DNA of 64,000 nt from Pezicula radicicola. Taxonomy: Eukaryota; Ascomycota; Leotiomycetes; Helotiales; Dermateaceae. Of the stretch, positions 10,824 to 22,914 are shown piece after piece. The position numbers and the translations under genes were made by a program. The stretch is from NCBI GenBank assembly GCA_003008705.1, contig PDUO01000008.1, forward strand, positions 1,240,001 to 1,304,000. The letters are read 5' to 3'. How positions within the stretch are numbered: position 1 is the first letter of the stretch; each line of letters begins with the position of its first letter. The notes under the pieces are model-generated. The model was not told the origin of the DNA. It saw only the letters and a program-made list of their open reading frames with translations, and did not search any database.

Positions 10824-11815
10824 TTAGATCTTCATCTGAAGTGTTGTCCCTCCATCTACAATCAATCCGCCACCAGTAATGTAGCTTGATTTGTGACTAC
10901 TGAGAAACAGTACAACGTCTGAGACCTCTTCTTGGGTTGCAATTCTGCCTGCTGGGATGCCTCTGGTAATTGTAGTAAGTATTTCTGGATCTTGGCCAAA
11001 GGCCTGGTCAACCATAGGCGTTCCTACCCAAGAAGGGCATACTGCATTGACTCGAATTCCGTGCGAAGCATTCTCTAACGCTACACAGAGAGTTAGTCTC
11101 TAGTCCTAGCAATCATTCGAAAGTGGTCCCACATACCCGCGGTCTTAGTGATTCCCATGATTGCATGTTTTGCAGCCGTATACTGCACAATTCCTGCCAC
11201 TGCAACGAATGAGTTCGCAGACGCGATATTAACGATGCTACCACGTCCCGCTTCTCGAGGACCGTTGCGGCCCTGGACGAGCCTTGGTTCCTGGAGCTTC
11301 ATTATTTGGCTAACTAACTTCACACACAAGAACGTTCCCCGAACATTGACGGCGAAGAATCTGTCGAACTCAGAAACCGAAGCTTCTGATACGGGCGCGG
11401 GGGTTTGCACACCAATCTATGTTCTCGTTAGCTTTAACTCAAGATTTCACGTAATTATTTGACTTACACCAGCGCTATTTACACAATAATCAATCCGTCC
11501 GAATTCCGCCTGAGCGGTCTTTACCATAAATTCTACACTGGCTTCGCTGGAGACATCGACTTTGATGGCAATGCCTCGATAGGTTGAGTTCTTGGCTATT
11601 GATTTGCTGTACTCCGCAGAAGCTTGCGCGGCGTCAAAGTTTATGTCTGCAAAAATGACGCCTAATGCACCTTCAGCGGCGAAGGCTAATCCACAGTCCC
11701 GTCCGATTCCACTTCCTGATTGTATTTAGTATATTTCAGCATTTATGTTGCGATTTTAGGCCATACCAGCTCCAGTAACGAGCGCTATACCGTCAGGACC
11801 ATCTATAGCCACCAT
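10824..11815 (-). CDS. Short-chain dehydrogenase, 3-oxoacyl reductase-like (cluster SDR 2)
   Basis: Four exons (11815-11767, 11715-11468, 11416-11137, 11080-10824) give 277 residues, the usual length of classical SDRs. The motifs are TGAGSGIG for NAD(P), NSAG, an IVNIASANS strand with the catalytic Ser, and YTAAKHA with the catalytic Tyr and Lys. The C terminus carries the familiar NAVCPSWVGTPM and SSYITGGGLIVDGG segments. The start ATG gives MVAIDGPDGIALVTG, directly before the first strand. It probably acts on a keto or hydroxyl group of the pathway intermediate; the exact reaction is unknown. A CGG-N4-CCG site lies 124-133 bp upstream. Confidence 0.9.
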
Positions 11816-11938
11816 CTTGACTTTCACAATTTCAGATCTAGGAGTTCGGAATTGGCCTGCCGACTTTCGAGTATCAAGCATGGGTTTCATAAGTACACAA
11901 GGCGTGGGACTATAAGCATATTATGTATCTCCTGCAAC

Positions 11939-11948
11939 CGGAAGTCCG
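11939..11948. promoter_or_regulatory. CGG-N4-CCG motif upstream of SDR 2
   Basis: CGGAAGTCCG has intact CGG and CCG half-sites, with AAGT in place of the ARTT core. It lies 124-133 bp above the SDR 2 start codon. Confidence 0.45.
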
Positions 11949-12263
11949 GTCCTCATTTGTTCAGACTTACTCTAACTGTTCTTAGTAATCCAGTAACTCC
12001 ATTTCCGTAAATTAACCCAACTTGTCGACCCGGCCACCAGCACGGAATGTTAAGGCCGTCACTAATACACTATAATGAAGCCAAAGAATAGTAACTAGGA
12101 TCAAAGCTTAAGCGATCGAAATGTTCCTCGTTATTTTTTCAAATAATCAGCTAGCATAGGATTTATCAAAACAGCAAATATTCCTTGACGAATCACTGGT
12201 ATAAGGAAGAATCTTCAATTTATTTTTCACATTCGAAAAGAGATTAAATCTTCAAAGTCTACT

Positions 12264-13526
12264 CTAACGAGCCAGCTTCCCCAAATTGAACATGCGCCAG
12301 AACATCCAGTCCTAATATTATTATTAGAAGTGTAAACATTGCTAGTTTGATATCTTACCCAGAAAGTTCTTGGTAGAAATGTATCTATTGCTCTGATCAT
12401 GCCAGAAGAGGCACCAAACCAAAACCATGCGGAAGGTTTTTTCTTTAAGACCTCTTTCACAACCCCTGCGGCATATTCATCCGGGGACATTGCATCTTAA
12501 GTATAGTTTTAGCTTCATCATAGTGGAAAACATTAGTTACGACTTAGGTCTGCTTACTTGGAGTTCGTTGAACGTGCGCTTTGAACTCCTCATTCATTGA
12601 GAAATAGATAGAATCTGCCAAGATATAATGTTAGCAAAGTAGTGGATTAAAGCAATTTCCGGAAAACAAAACTCACCATCGGGCAAGGTTCTTTTTATGT
12701 CGCTTTTCAAGATATTGGTACTGACTTCGCCAGAGATTATGTTAACCACCTGAACACTACAAGGATTAGCTTCTGAACTTTGTTTGTCAGTTTATTTGTG
12801 TTACCCAAATGGCTTGAGCTCCACACGTAGTGTATTGCCATAATGTACCAACGCAGCTTTGCTCGCATTGTAAGAAGCGCCGTATACGTAGGGACAGATT
12901 CCACCAATGGACCCAATGTTGATAATTGTGCCCTTTGCTTCAACGAGCATGGGATAGAGATGATGAACAATGCGCATAGGACCGAAGACATTCACAGCGA
13001 ACATCTTTTCTACTTCCTTGACTTCGGTGTCGGTAGCTGGCATCGTGTAACCTGCCAATGTTAATATTCTGTAGCGAAATACATGCATTCAGTCGGATGC
13101 CCACATATGCCACTGAAAATCTCACTAGTCAGCTTGAATCGCCAAATTAATTAGAATTACATACGCGTTGTTGAACAGGAAGTTGAGTCGACCTCCGGTC
13201 AGCTTCTGAATAAAGGCTTTGAGCTCTTGCACACTCTCATCGCGGGTAACATCAGTGATAGTAACATGAACTCCTTCTACGTTAAGATGATCAGAGGACT
13301 CATGCGGCAGAAGTGTTGAAATCACTGTAACATCTTGATGACATGTCAGTTTTGCCACAAATGTCGCATTCATGACCTGTAACGTACTTTGTTTGCGAAG
13401 CGCAGAGGTAAGGGCATGGCCAATCCCTCCCTTGCCACATCTAAAATGATTTTACTATCAATAAAGACTAATAAGCATTTTACCATACACTTACCCTGTT
13501 ATGAGAGCAAACGTTTCGTTACCCAT
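12264..13526 (-). CDS. Ayr1-like short-chain dehydrogenase (cluster SDR 3)
   Basis: Nine exons (13526-13495, 13440-13388, 13333-13165, 13105-13112, 13051-12805, 12756-12677, 12614-12558, 12495-12359, 12311-12264) give 276 residues. The 8-nt micro-exon at 13105-13112 is needed to build NNAGICYTMPATD. The protein resembles NADPH-dependent 1-acyldihydroxyacetone-phosphate reductases (yeast Ayr1 family). It has the motifs TGCGKGGIG, FNNAG, IINIGSIGG and YNASKAA (Tyr-x3-Lys). The usual family C terminus (a W-rich segment ending NLGKLAR) is recovered by the last short exon. The segment at 13334-13387 is also open in frame, so that intron could be retained. Its place next to the PKS, with a shared divergent promoter, suggests a pathway paralogue rather than the lipid enzyme. 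Confidence 0.85.
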
Positions 13527-13716
13527 TTTCGCTTGTATTTAATACAGAAATAAGATGAAGCTCGCGAGAAAGTGGAACCTGCGATTGAATGGGCGACAAG
13601 AAATTTTGGATATCTCAAAACACGAAAACTAATATTTCCTTTATTCGCACGTATGAACAACTGAGAGAAACTGTGTTACGACTAGACTAGGCGAGCGAGA
13701 AGCCCCCTTCGCGTTG

Positions 13717-13726
13717 CGGAATTCCA
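13717..13726. promoter_or_regulatory. Cluster motif in the SDR 3 / PKS divergent promoter
   Basis: CGGAATTCCA has one mismatch to the CGGAATTCCG palindrome. It sits in the 594-bp shared promoter, 191 bp above SDR 3 and about 400 bp above the PKS start. A weaker TGGAGTTCCT is at 13777-13786 and a half-site AATTCCGTTGC starts at 13765. The same spacer holds a C-rich tract and the likely PKS transcription start region. Confidence 0.5.
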
Positions 13727-14120
13727 CGAGGTGGGTAGAGTAAGCCTTCGGAGAATCCTCCAAAAATTCCGTTGCATGGAGTTCCTTCCTTCCTTCCGCT
13801 GAGAATTCGAATCGCTGTCCGATAGTTCCTCACACACCGTTATACCAAAATATCGGATCGGACCTGAAGGTTCCTATCAATGCAGGATGCAGGCACGGAA
13901 GGAAATGGGACTCCAGAAGTCGCTGATAGCATTGTAAATGGTCTAGAACTTTCAAGCGGCTACTCCTCTGAAGTGATCTACCAAGACCTAATATAATCAA
14001 GATCTGCATGACCGTTCTTCTTTCTTTTCACTCTCAATCTATAGATCAACCGAGAGAAGTCGGAGGAAAACCAGATCATTCGGCAACAGTATCTGGACGC
14101 CTGACACTCAAATTTCCATC

Positions 14121-17100
14121 ATGGCGCCGTATCTAAATACAGATAGCAGTAGTTCTGCGTCTGGGTCATCATCCCCATCGTTGCCATCATATGCTCCCCA
14201 GCCAGAGAATGACCCAATTGCTATTATTGGAATGGGTATGTTCCTCGTCATACTACCCCCTCCCCCCCAAAGAATACATCTGACAATTTCAGGATGTCGG
14301 CTCCCTGGAGGGGTCAGCTCTCCCAAGGAGCTCTGGGAGTTGCTTGTGGAGGAACGTTCTGGCCAATGCGATGTCCCCTCCTCACGTTGGAACATCGAGT
14401 CATACTATCATCCAGATATAAACCAACCAGCAAGCATGAACACAAAAGGTGGTTACTTTATCAAGGATGATATTAGGCAGTTCGAAAACAGCTTCTTCGG
14501 CATTAATAATCTAGAAGCAACCTACATGGATCCACAACAACGAAAACTCCTCGAAGTTTGTTATGAGTGTTTCGAGAGTGCTGGTGCACCACTTGAGAAG
14601 TTGTCTGGTGCCAACATCGGCTGTTACGTTGGCAACTTCACTTTTGATTACCTCGTCATGCAATCAAAAGAGGCCGAGTACTTCCACAGATACAACGCTA
14701 CTGGAATGGGAACTACGATTCTCGCCAACAGAATTAGTCATGTCTTCAATTTGACTGGCCCAAGGTAAGATGGTCCTTTGGTGACTGTTTAACCTCGCTA
14801 ACCAAAATAGTGTTGTTCTTGATACAGCTTGTTCGTCCTCCTTGTATGCTGTACATATGGCATGTGCTGCGCTTGATGCCGGGGAATGCGAAGCTGCCAT
14901 CGCGGCTGGGGCGAATTTGATCCAGTCTCCAGAGCAACACATAGGAACAATAAAAGCAGGGGTACTTTCAGCAACTTCTACATGTCACACTTTCGACTCC
15001 TCCGCAGATGGATATGGTAGAGCCGACGGTATCGGAGCAGTGTATCTCAAGAAGCTCAGTGCAGCTATCAGAGACAACGACCCAATCCGAGCGGTGATTC
15101 GTGGTACTGCTGTCAACGCAAACGGCAAGACGAATGGGATCTCACTGCCTAGTGCTGTCGGGCAAGAGGCCGTCATCCGAAAAGCATACGCAAAAGCTGG
15201 CCTGGAACATCGTATTCACGAAACAGAATATATCGAATGCCATGGCACTGGAACTCCTGTTGGTGACCCTATCGAAGTTGAAGCTGTCTCGCGTGTTTTC
15301 AAGAGGCAATCAGGTGCTCCTATCTTGATTGGATCGATCAAGACTAACCTGGGACATGCGGAAGCGGCCTCAGGGTTTTCTAGTATGTTTAAAGTTGCCA
15401 TGGCTTTAGAGAAGCAGAAGATTCCATCTACAATTGGTGTTGTCAACCTGAACCCAAAGATTAAGGCAGACGACTGGGGTATCAAAATTGTCACCAAGCC
15501 AACTCCATGGCCATCTGGAAATACCAACAATTTCACACTGACAAGACCTGTTCGAAGAGCTGGTGTCAACTCCTTTGGATACGGGGGTGCGAACAGCCAT
15601 CTCATAATGGAAGCTGCAGACTCATACTTGACCGTTGCAACGGATCTTTCCTCTGAGCGATTGTCTGTTTCGCGGCCCACATTCATTTTGCCGTTCTCAG
15701 CAAACTCATCTGCCGCATTAGAATTGCAGGTTGCAGCTCTGCAAGACGACGATCTTGAGAAGAGAAATATAGTTGACCTCTCCTACACTCTTGGCGTTCG
15801 AAGATCAAAACTTTCAAACCGAGGGTTCCTTCTTGCCGGCCAGCGGAACTTAAAGAACGATATCAGTCCGGCCAACCTAGTCCGAATGGGCGATGGCCCA
15901 TACTCAGCTCTTCCATTTGCATTTGTTTTCACAGGACAAGGTGCGCAGTGGGCAACGATGGGTAAAGCCCTCATCGAGGAATTTCCTTCGTTCCGCCGCA
16001 CTCTAGTTGAACTCGATAACGTACTTCAAACGTTGCCCGAGGCGCCACGATGGACATTGCGACAGGCAATCTTAGAAGAGAAGGAGACCCGCCAAATCAA
16101 CCATGTTACCAGATCTCAGCCAGTGTGTACTGCAATCCAGATTGCCTATGTTGACCTCCTTGCCAGATGGGGCATACATCCGGAAGCCGTCGTTGGCCAT
16201 TCATCTGGGGAGATAGGGGCCGCATATGCCGCTGGGTTCCTCTCCGCCAGCAATGCCATCAAAGTCGCCTACTACCGTGGGTACTGTGTGGCCGAAAATA
16301 ATGAAAACCCTAGTGAGGGTGGTATGTTAGCTGCAGGAATTGGACGAGCGCAAGCCCTGTCATACATCGATGACCTTGGCCTGGGAAGTGTTATTAGAGT
16401 TGCTTGTGTGAACTCCCCAGAGAGTGTCACTATCAGTGGTGACCTTGCAGGAATTGATGAGATCACCAGAAAGTTACAAGGCCTGGGAATCTTTGCACGA
16501 AAGCTCAATACAGATGGCAGGGCATATCATTCGCATCACATGGCTTACATTGGACAAAGATACGAGGATCTTCTTTATAAGAATCTCTCTGCACCCTTTC
16601 TCCAAAAGAAGCAGCGCAGCGCTCAATGGATCTCATCGGTCACAGGTCAGATGGTCATTGGAGAGGTTTTCCCCTCGTACTGGCGTCGTAATCTCGAATC
16701 ACCGGTCCTCTTCAGCGATGCTTTGGAAGAAGTTCTTAAGCTGGAAAAGTACCATCTGGTGGAATTGGGCCCCCACTCTGCTCTTGAGATGCCCATCAAG
16801 CATATCAAAGCAAAAATAGGCTACAAGGACGGCCACTACAGCTCTATCCTTACACGTGGCAAGAACGCAGTCACTTGTGCGCTGAACTTCGTTGGACAGC
16901 TGTTCTTACACGGTCATGACGTTGACTTTGATAGTGTGAACCACGTCGATTCTTCCATCACAGAATTAGCCATAGTCTCTGCAATGAAACAGAGGCCACA
17001 AGGAAAGGTCATCACTGACTTACCCAACTATCCTTGGATCTATGAAGGGCTGCTGTGGAGCGAGTGTCGCGCAAGCACTGAATACCGCAACAAAAAGTAT

Positions 17101-20100
17101 CCCCACCACGATCTTCTGGGTACTCAAAACCCCGGGGGGAATGGAATTCAGACAACTTGGAGAAATGTATTGAAGGTGACTAACGTTCCGTGGTTGGAGG
17201 ACCACAAGTTAGAAGAGACCATGGTTTTTCCGGGAGCTGGTTACATTGCAATGGCCATAGAAGCTGTAACTCAGGCAGCAAATAAAGATCTTTCCGATCT
17301 ACCCTCCTACAAGCTTCGACAAGTCCAAATTCTAAAAGCATTTGTTCTTCCCGGAAAGAATGAGCCCGGAGTGGAGGTCTTCACTGTTCTCCGTCCTTCC
17401 GCAATCTCTGGCGCAAGCAATTCTTCTCAATGGTGGAATTTCGAGATCAGCAGCTTTCGGGATAACATTTCTACGACTCATGCCACTGGTCTAGTTTGCA
17501 TTGACGAGAAGAAAGTTCTTGAAGTGCAGTCTCCGTTGCCAACAGGCGCGGACCTTGAAGCACTTGCGATCCGTAATTGGTATGGGCAATTTACCAAATC
17601 CGGCCTCAATTATGGGCCCGCTTTCACAGCACTCTCAGAGATAAAGACATCGCGCAGCAAGAAGGGCGCATATGCTGTAGGAAAAACAGCATTTCTCCAG
17701 GGTGGAGGTGAAGGGGAGACAAAGCAGTCAAAGTACATCGTCCATCCCATTACAGTCGACGCAATGCTGCAGGCTGGTATCATCGCCAGCACTTCCGGTG
17801 TCATCAAAGCGCTTGAGGCGAAAATTCCTACCACAATTGACGAAATTTCTTTTCAAACCCCCCAACCTTCTGAATTGGAAGACAGCTGGTTCATTGATGC
17901 TGCTACTACCAAGGCCGGGTTTTCAACCAATTTGATTGATGCCAAGTTGTACAACAACAACGGTCAAGTGGTAGTCCATATGAAGGATGCACGTATCACT
18001 GCCTACCAGGGCGCTGCACAAAAGGACGAAACCGAAGAGCGTGAACCAATGCTTCGAGTTCTATGGAAGCCAGACGTCACACTTCTCACGGACAGTGGTC
18101 TCGCCAAGTACACAAGCCTATGGACTGCCAAGACCAATCTAGGCGAGGACACGAAGAACATTGCGGCTGGATTAGATCTTCTAGCTCACAAATATCCTCG
18201 TCTGCGCGTGTTGGAGTTGGGGAACCAAGATCCTGTGATATCCAAATACTTGTTGGAGACCCTGAAGGCAGATACCTCCTTCCAGCGCTTTAAGTCCTAT
18301 TGGAAAGGGGATCTCGCAGAAAATGAAGATCTGTTTGTTCAAGAAATTGATTCAAGCTACGTTGGCGAAAGTAAGCCTACCAAAACATCAATCAAAGGGG
18401 AGTATGATGTAATCATCTTGCCTCTCGTGGAAGCATCAGATGAATATTTTGAGAAGCATTCTTCATCTTTACAAAAGCTATTGAGCGCTCAAGGTATCAT
18501 TCTCAGTGTATCTTCAGACGCGGCTTTGCAAAAGGTATCTTCTAGTTCGGCATCTTCAGTCAGACATCAAACCTCCACTGGTGCAACGCTTGCCCTTACG
18601 ACTCTGGATAACAAGACTATCGGCAAAATTGAATCCAAGACTATTCTTGTCGTTGAAGAACCAGATCAGTCTGCTTTTAACGACACATTGATTTCCCAGG
18701 TTGCCGAAAGCTTGGGCTCGGAGTTTGAGGTTCGACGGGCTCTTCTTGGTGAACTTACTTCTCTTGACATTAAGCCGAAAACCACAGTAATCTCCACCAT
18801 TGAACTTACCCGACCCGTGATGTCTACATTGACACCATCAGAAAATGTAGCCGTTAAGCTCATGACGGACAATGCACTCAATCTTATCTGGATTACCGGC
18901 GGCAACAACATCGAAGGCACGCGGCCGGATTTTGCCTTGATATCTGGACTCTCTAGAGCTATTATGCTCGAGCAGCCATCCCTGCGATTTTTCACCTTGG
19001 ATATGGACACCTCCGAGCCAACTAAAACTGCTGCCCAGAACGTTCTGGCCGTCTTAGATCAAGCTTTGACACAGGAAGAACCAGACTTCGAGTACGCACA
19101 GAAGGAGGACGTATTGCACGTCAGTCGTTTCGTTCCTGAAGAAGAAATGAACCGCAGCTTCCGTCAAAAGCAAGGTGCTATCCCAAGTCTTGAAGCACTC
19201 GCAGATATGAAGCCAGCCAAACTCACTATCAAGAACGTGGGGCAGTTTGATACAATCTCTTTCGAGCGAGTTGTCCCTGACCTGACTGACTTGGAGCCCG
19301 GCACTGTTGAGGTCGAAGTCAAATCGGTGGGACTAAATTCCATGGTAAGCGAGCTTCGACTACTCCAGATTTCCACCCCCATCTCTAATTCCCTCTGAAA
19401 TAGGATTTCAGCGCCCTCGCCGGTAAGTTTGACACAGTTAATGCAGCCTGTAAGATCGACTGCAGCGGTGTTGTCACCAAAGTAGCCAACAGCAACATCC
19501 ACCGTCTCCGCATCGGCGACCGCGTTGTCGTCATGGCCCCGGGACATTTCCAGACGACCGAGCGCTTCCCCGAGTGGGCTTGCCAGAAGCTGCAAGACAC
19601 GGAGAGCTTCGACATTGTGGCAACCCTACCTCTGACCTTTTCTACGGCCCTTTATGCTCTTCGCCACCGTGCCGCTATCCAAGAGGAGGAGTCCGTCCTC
19701 ATCCATTCTGCCGCCGGGAGTCTTGGAATTGCCGCTATCCAGATCGCGCAGCTTTCCAAGGCGGAAATCTTTGCCACTGTTAGCACAGACGAGAAGAAAG
19801 AGTTCTTGGTCAACACATTCGGCCTCAAGCGCGAGAATATCTTCAACTCGCGTGACTCGTCTTTCTTGGATGGTGTACTTTCTGCCACCAAGGGGAGAGG
19901 GGTCGATATTTTACTCAATTCCCTGACCGGCGATCTCTTGCACCACAGCTGGAGAGCTTGTGCTTCCTTCGGGAGCTTCATTGAAGTCGGCAAGCGGGAT
20001 ATATTGGACGCTGGGAAGCTTGAAATGGAGGTGTTCCGCCGTAATGTGACCTTCACAGCGTTCGACTTGACCTCGCTCTACTACGAGCCGAAGCAAAGGA

Positions 20101-21624
20101 AAGTCTGGGCAAGGTAAGATGTTTTTTTCCGTCTTTGAATTATTCCATTCTTTTTACTGATCCCGATATAGCTTGCTCGAGGAAACCATGACTCTCTACA
20201 GACAAAATGCAATCAAGGCTGTCGAGCCTCTAAGGGTCTTCGACGTTTCAGAGATCAGTCAAGCCTACCGCTACTTTGGAGTCGAAAGTCGTATCGGAAA
20301 GGTCGCCATTTCTCTACAAAACGATAATTCTCTGGTGCAGGTGAGTCATCCGATCAAAAGTAGGTATAAAGTAGAACTAATTGTCTGTCTAGGCTTTGCC
20401 TAGCAAGTATGCATCGTCATTCAGTTCTGAAAAGACATATCTCATGATTGGATGTCTTGGTGGATTGGGTCGAAGCATATCCAAGTGGATGATGAAAAGA
20501 GGGGCGAAGAAATTCGTCTTCATCGGTCGCAGTGGTACTGACAGAAAGCCTGCGAAACTCTTGGTGGAAGATTTGAGAACTTCCGGCGCTCAGGTCGACG
20601 TTGTCCGCGGTGATGTTGGAGTCTATGACGATGTCAAGAAGGCTGTGGCGCTGATTGAAGGTCCCGTGGGCGGTATTATTCAAGCTGCAATGGGTCTGAA
20701 TGTAAGTCATTCAATTCTCCCATGAACTATGACCATTGCTCATTGTGCAAATAGGAGGCTCTTTGGACCAACATGTCTAATGAATACTGGCATACCGGAA
20801 TCGATCCAAAGTTGGTCGGATCCTGGAACCTCTACAACGCAATCAAGGACCGCGCCGACAGTCTAGATTTCTTCATGATGACCAGCTCCGTATCTGGCAG
20901 TGTTGGAACCGCCACAGAAGGCAACTACTGCGCTGCCAACTACTTCCTAGATGTTTTTTCGCGATTCCTAAAGAGTCAAGGTATTCTAGGGATTTCTCTT
21001 GGTTTGGGAATGATTTCTGAGGTTGGCTATCTGCACGAGAACCCTGAGATCGAAGCTCTTCTATTGCGAAAGGGGATCCAAGCCATCAACGAGGACGAGC
21101 TGCTCCAGATCATTGACATCGCGCTGTCTTTCACGGGTACACCCTCAACGGTATACGATTCCAACGCCTCTGGACATATCCTCACCGGTCTTGAGCCGCT
21201 GGGTCTCAAACTACTGCGCAAGCAAGGCTTCACCGGCACCAACCCTACGCTGAACGACCCGCGCGCCAGTCTCCTCGCTTCGGCTCTCGATAGCGACAGC
21301 GATACCGATCTCAAGAACAGTTCTGGGTTCCCGGCGGAGCTGGCCGATGCTCTTGCGAAGGGCGGCGAGGGGCAATCGGTGCTGAATGCTGTGCTTGATC
21401 TTGTGCTGAAGCGCTTCTCCAACCTTGTTCTCCTGCCGATTGACAAGATCGATCCTTTGAAGGAGTTGGCAAAGTTTGGTATGGATAGTATGCTGGCTGC
21501 TGAGTTCCGTACGTGGTTTTATCAGGCCTTCAAGGTTGATATTCCATTTTTGAAATTACTAGCGAACACCACGACGCTTAAGGGTTTGGCGGAAACAGTG
21601 GCTGATCAGGTGCAGAGTGGGTGA
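14121..21624 (+). CDS. Highly reducing iterative type I polyketide synthase
   Basis: Seven exons (14121-14235, 14293-14764, 14811-19344, 19404-20113, 20172-20340, 20393-20701, 20755-21624) join to 2392 residues. The domains in order are as follows. KS: DTACSSS with Cys203, HGTGT with His340, NLGHAE with His378. AT: GHSSG with Ser660. DH: H994 in HKLEE..FPGAGY, D1179 in HPITVDAM. Then a region of about 380 residues where a C-methyltransferase would lie; its SAM motif is degenerate (RVLELGNQD near 1328). ER: HSAAGSLG near 1808. KR: GCLGGLGR near 2021, SSVSGS, and Tyr2161 in EGNYCAANYF. ACP: GMDSM with Ser2348. There is no thioesterase, reductase or condensation domain at the end. It should build a largely reduced, unmethylated chain from malonyl-CoA in the cytosol, and release must be by another protein or by cyclisation. 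Confidence 0.95.
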
Positions 21625-22914
21625 GTGAGTGAGTGAGTTTACCGTGCTGAATTTGAAAGTTTGGATGTTAGAATGCAATGGAGATGTGCTTTTTTCTTGT
21701 CTGTGATAGATTCGGGTGGATATTTGATTTTGGAATTCAGTAATTAGCGAGCCTAATTATACGCTTTTTATCTTAGAAAGTATTAAAGTGTTTTATAGTA
21801 TTAGTATAATTTTATTAAATTTTTGGGCTACTCTACCCTTTTAGAAACCACCTTTTAGAAACACCCTTAATTTAATAGTAGTATAATACATAATTATTAG
21901 AATTATTTAATTTATAAATAAATAATTTAAAAATATCTAAGTCTCTGTCGGTTCACTCCCTATTACCAAGCAGACTAGTGAAATGTCACTTAGTATGCCT
22001 ATTGGTAATATGGCGGAATGGATGTTGATTCCTAACTAGTTCTAAGAGTAGTAGTCTTAATATACTCGTCTACGTACAACGACTAGTCCTGTTTCAGCTA
22101 GTGGCGCGGCGGCGCGGCCCGGCTGAGCGCGGCTTCCCATTGGCCCAGCACAAAGCTAGCGTAATCCAACACGTGATATCGGAAATCGACATTCCAACAG
22201 TCTCTTTTATATATAATTAATCTTTATTAAAACTTAATATTTTTAAAAGAACTAATATAATTTTTCTTAAGTTAAAAAACTTAATAAAAGAAAAGAGAAG
22301 TCTCTAATTCCTTTATATATAAGACTGAAAAAATATACCATTAGTTGTTACACTGTCTAGTTTTAGTGTTCTGGATTTAGTGTACTTTTGGGTGGCTTGG
22401 AGTTCGGAGAATAACGTAATCTTACACTAGGGGGGGCCTGAAGGTTACTTGGATGAGGAGATCCGTACACGGCGTCAGCCATTCCGTCAAGGTACGAGGA
22501 TTGTAATGCACCTGGGCGGGAGTATCCTCCCGCTCCATCCTAGTTCCGAGATACTAAGAGCTTTCCGAGACGCACGACATCTGCCGGCATTGGGAAGGTT
22601 CTTCCGAGTCCGCAGGACTTCGACTCGAACCACAACAGGTTACGAGACAAACACATATTTTCGAACGGGACAAACTAACCTCTCGTAATATTAGAGTTAT
22701 CCCGTCCCATTCATGCTCTCGCAACTGTCTACGAGATCTCGTAACTTGTAATTTGTAAGTCGCGACTCTGTTTGTTTTCCCGCATCTCAATGGCAGCACC
22801 CTTATAGAAGAAGAAAACTGGCCGAGCTCTATCAACATCAATGGTTACTTTTGAATCCCTGTTTCTGATTTTTGCTCTCCTCCCTCATTGCATTCCTTCT
22901 CTTCAGAGCCCACC
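21625..22914. other. Intergenic with AT-rich relic and a promoter hairpin
   Basis: The PKS 3' flank starts with a short GTGA repeat. At 21770-21950 and 22200-22330 the DNA is strongly AT-rich. A direct repeat of the type CCCTTTTAGAAACCACCTTTTAGAAA at 21835-21867 looks like one end of a DNA transposon whose partner end I could not find. A GC-rich island lies at 22095-22150. A perfect 7-bp inverted repeat (GCGGGAG-TATC-CTCCCGC) at 22516-22533 lies about 380 bp above the MFS gene. No gene is supported. Confidence 0.5.

Noticed and set aside
22600..22640. GGTTCGAGTC-like word on the minus strand resembling a tRNA B box
   Set aside because: No A box, acceptor stem or cloverleaf could be built around it.
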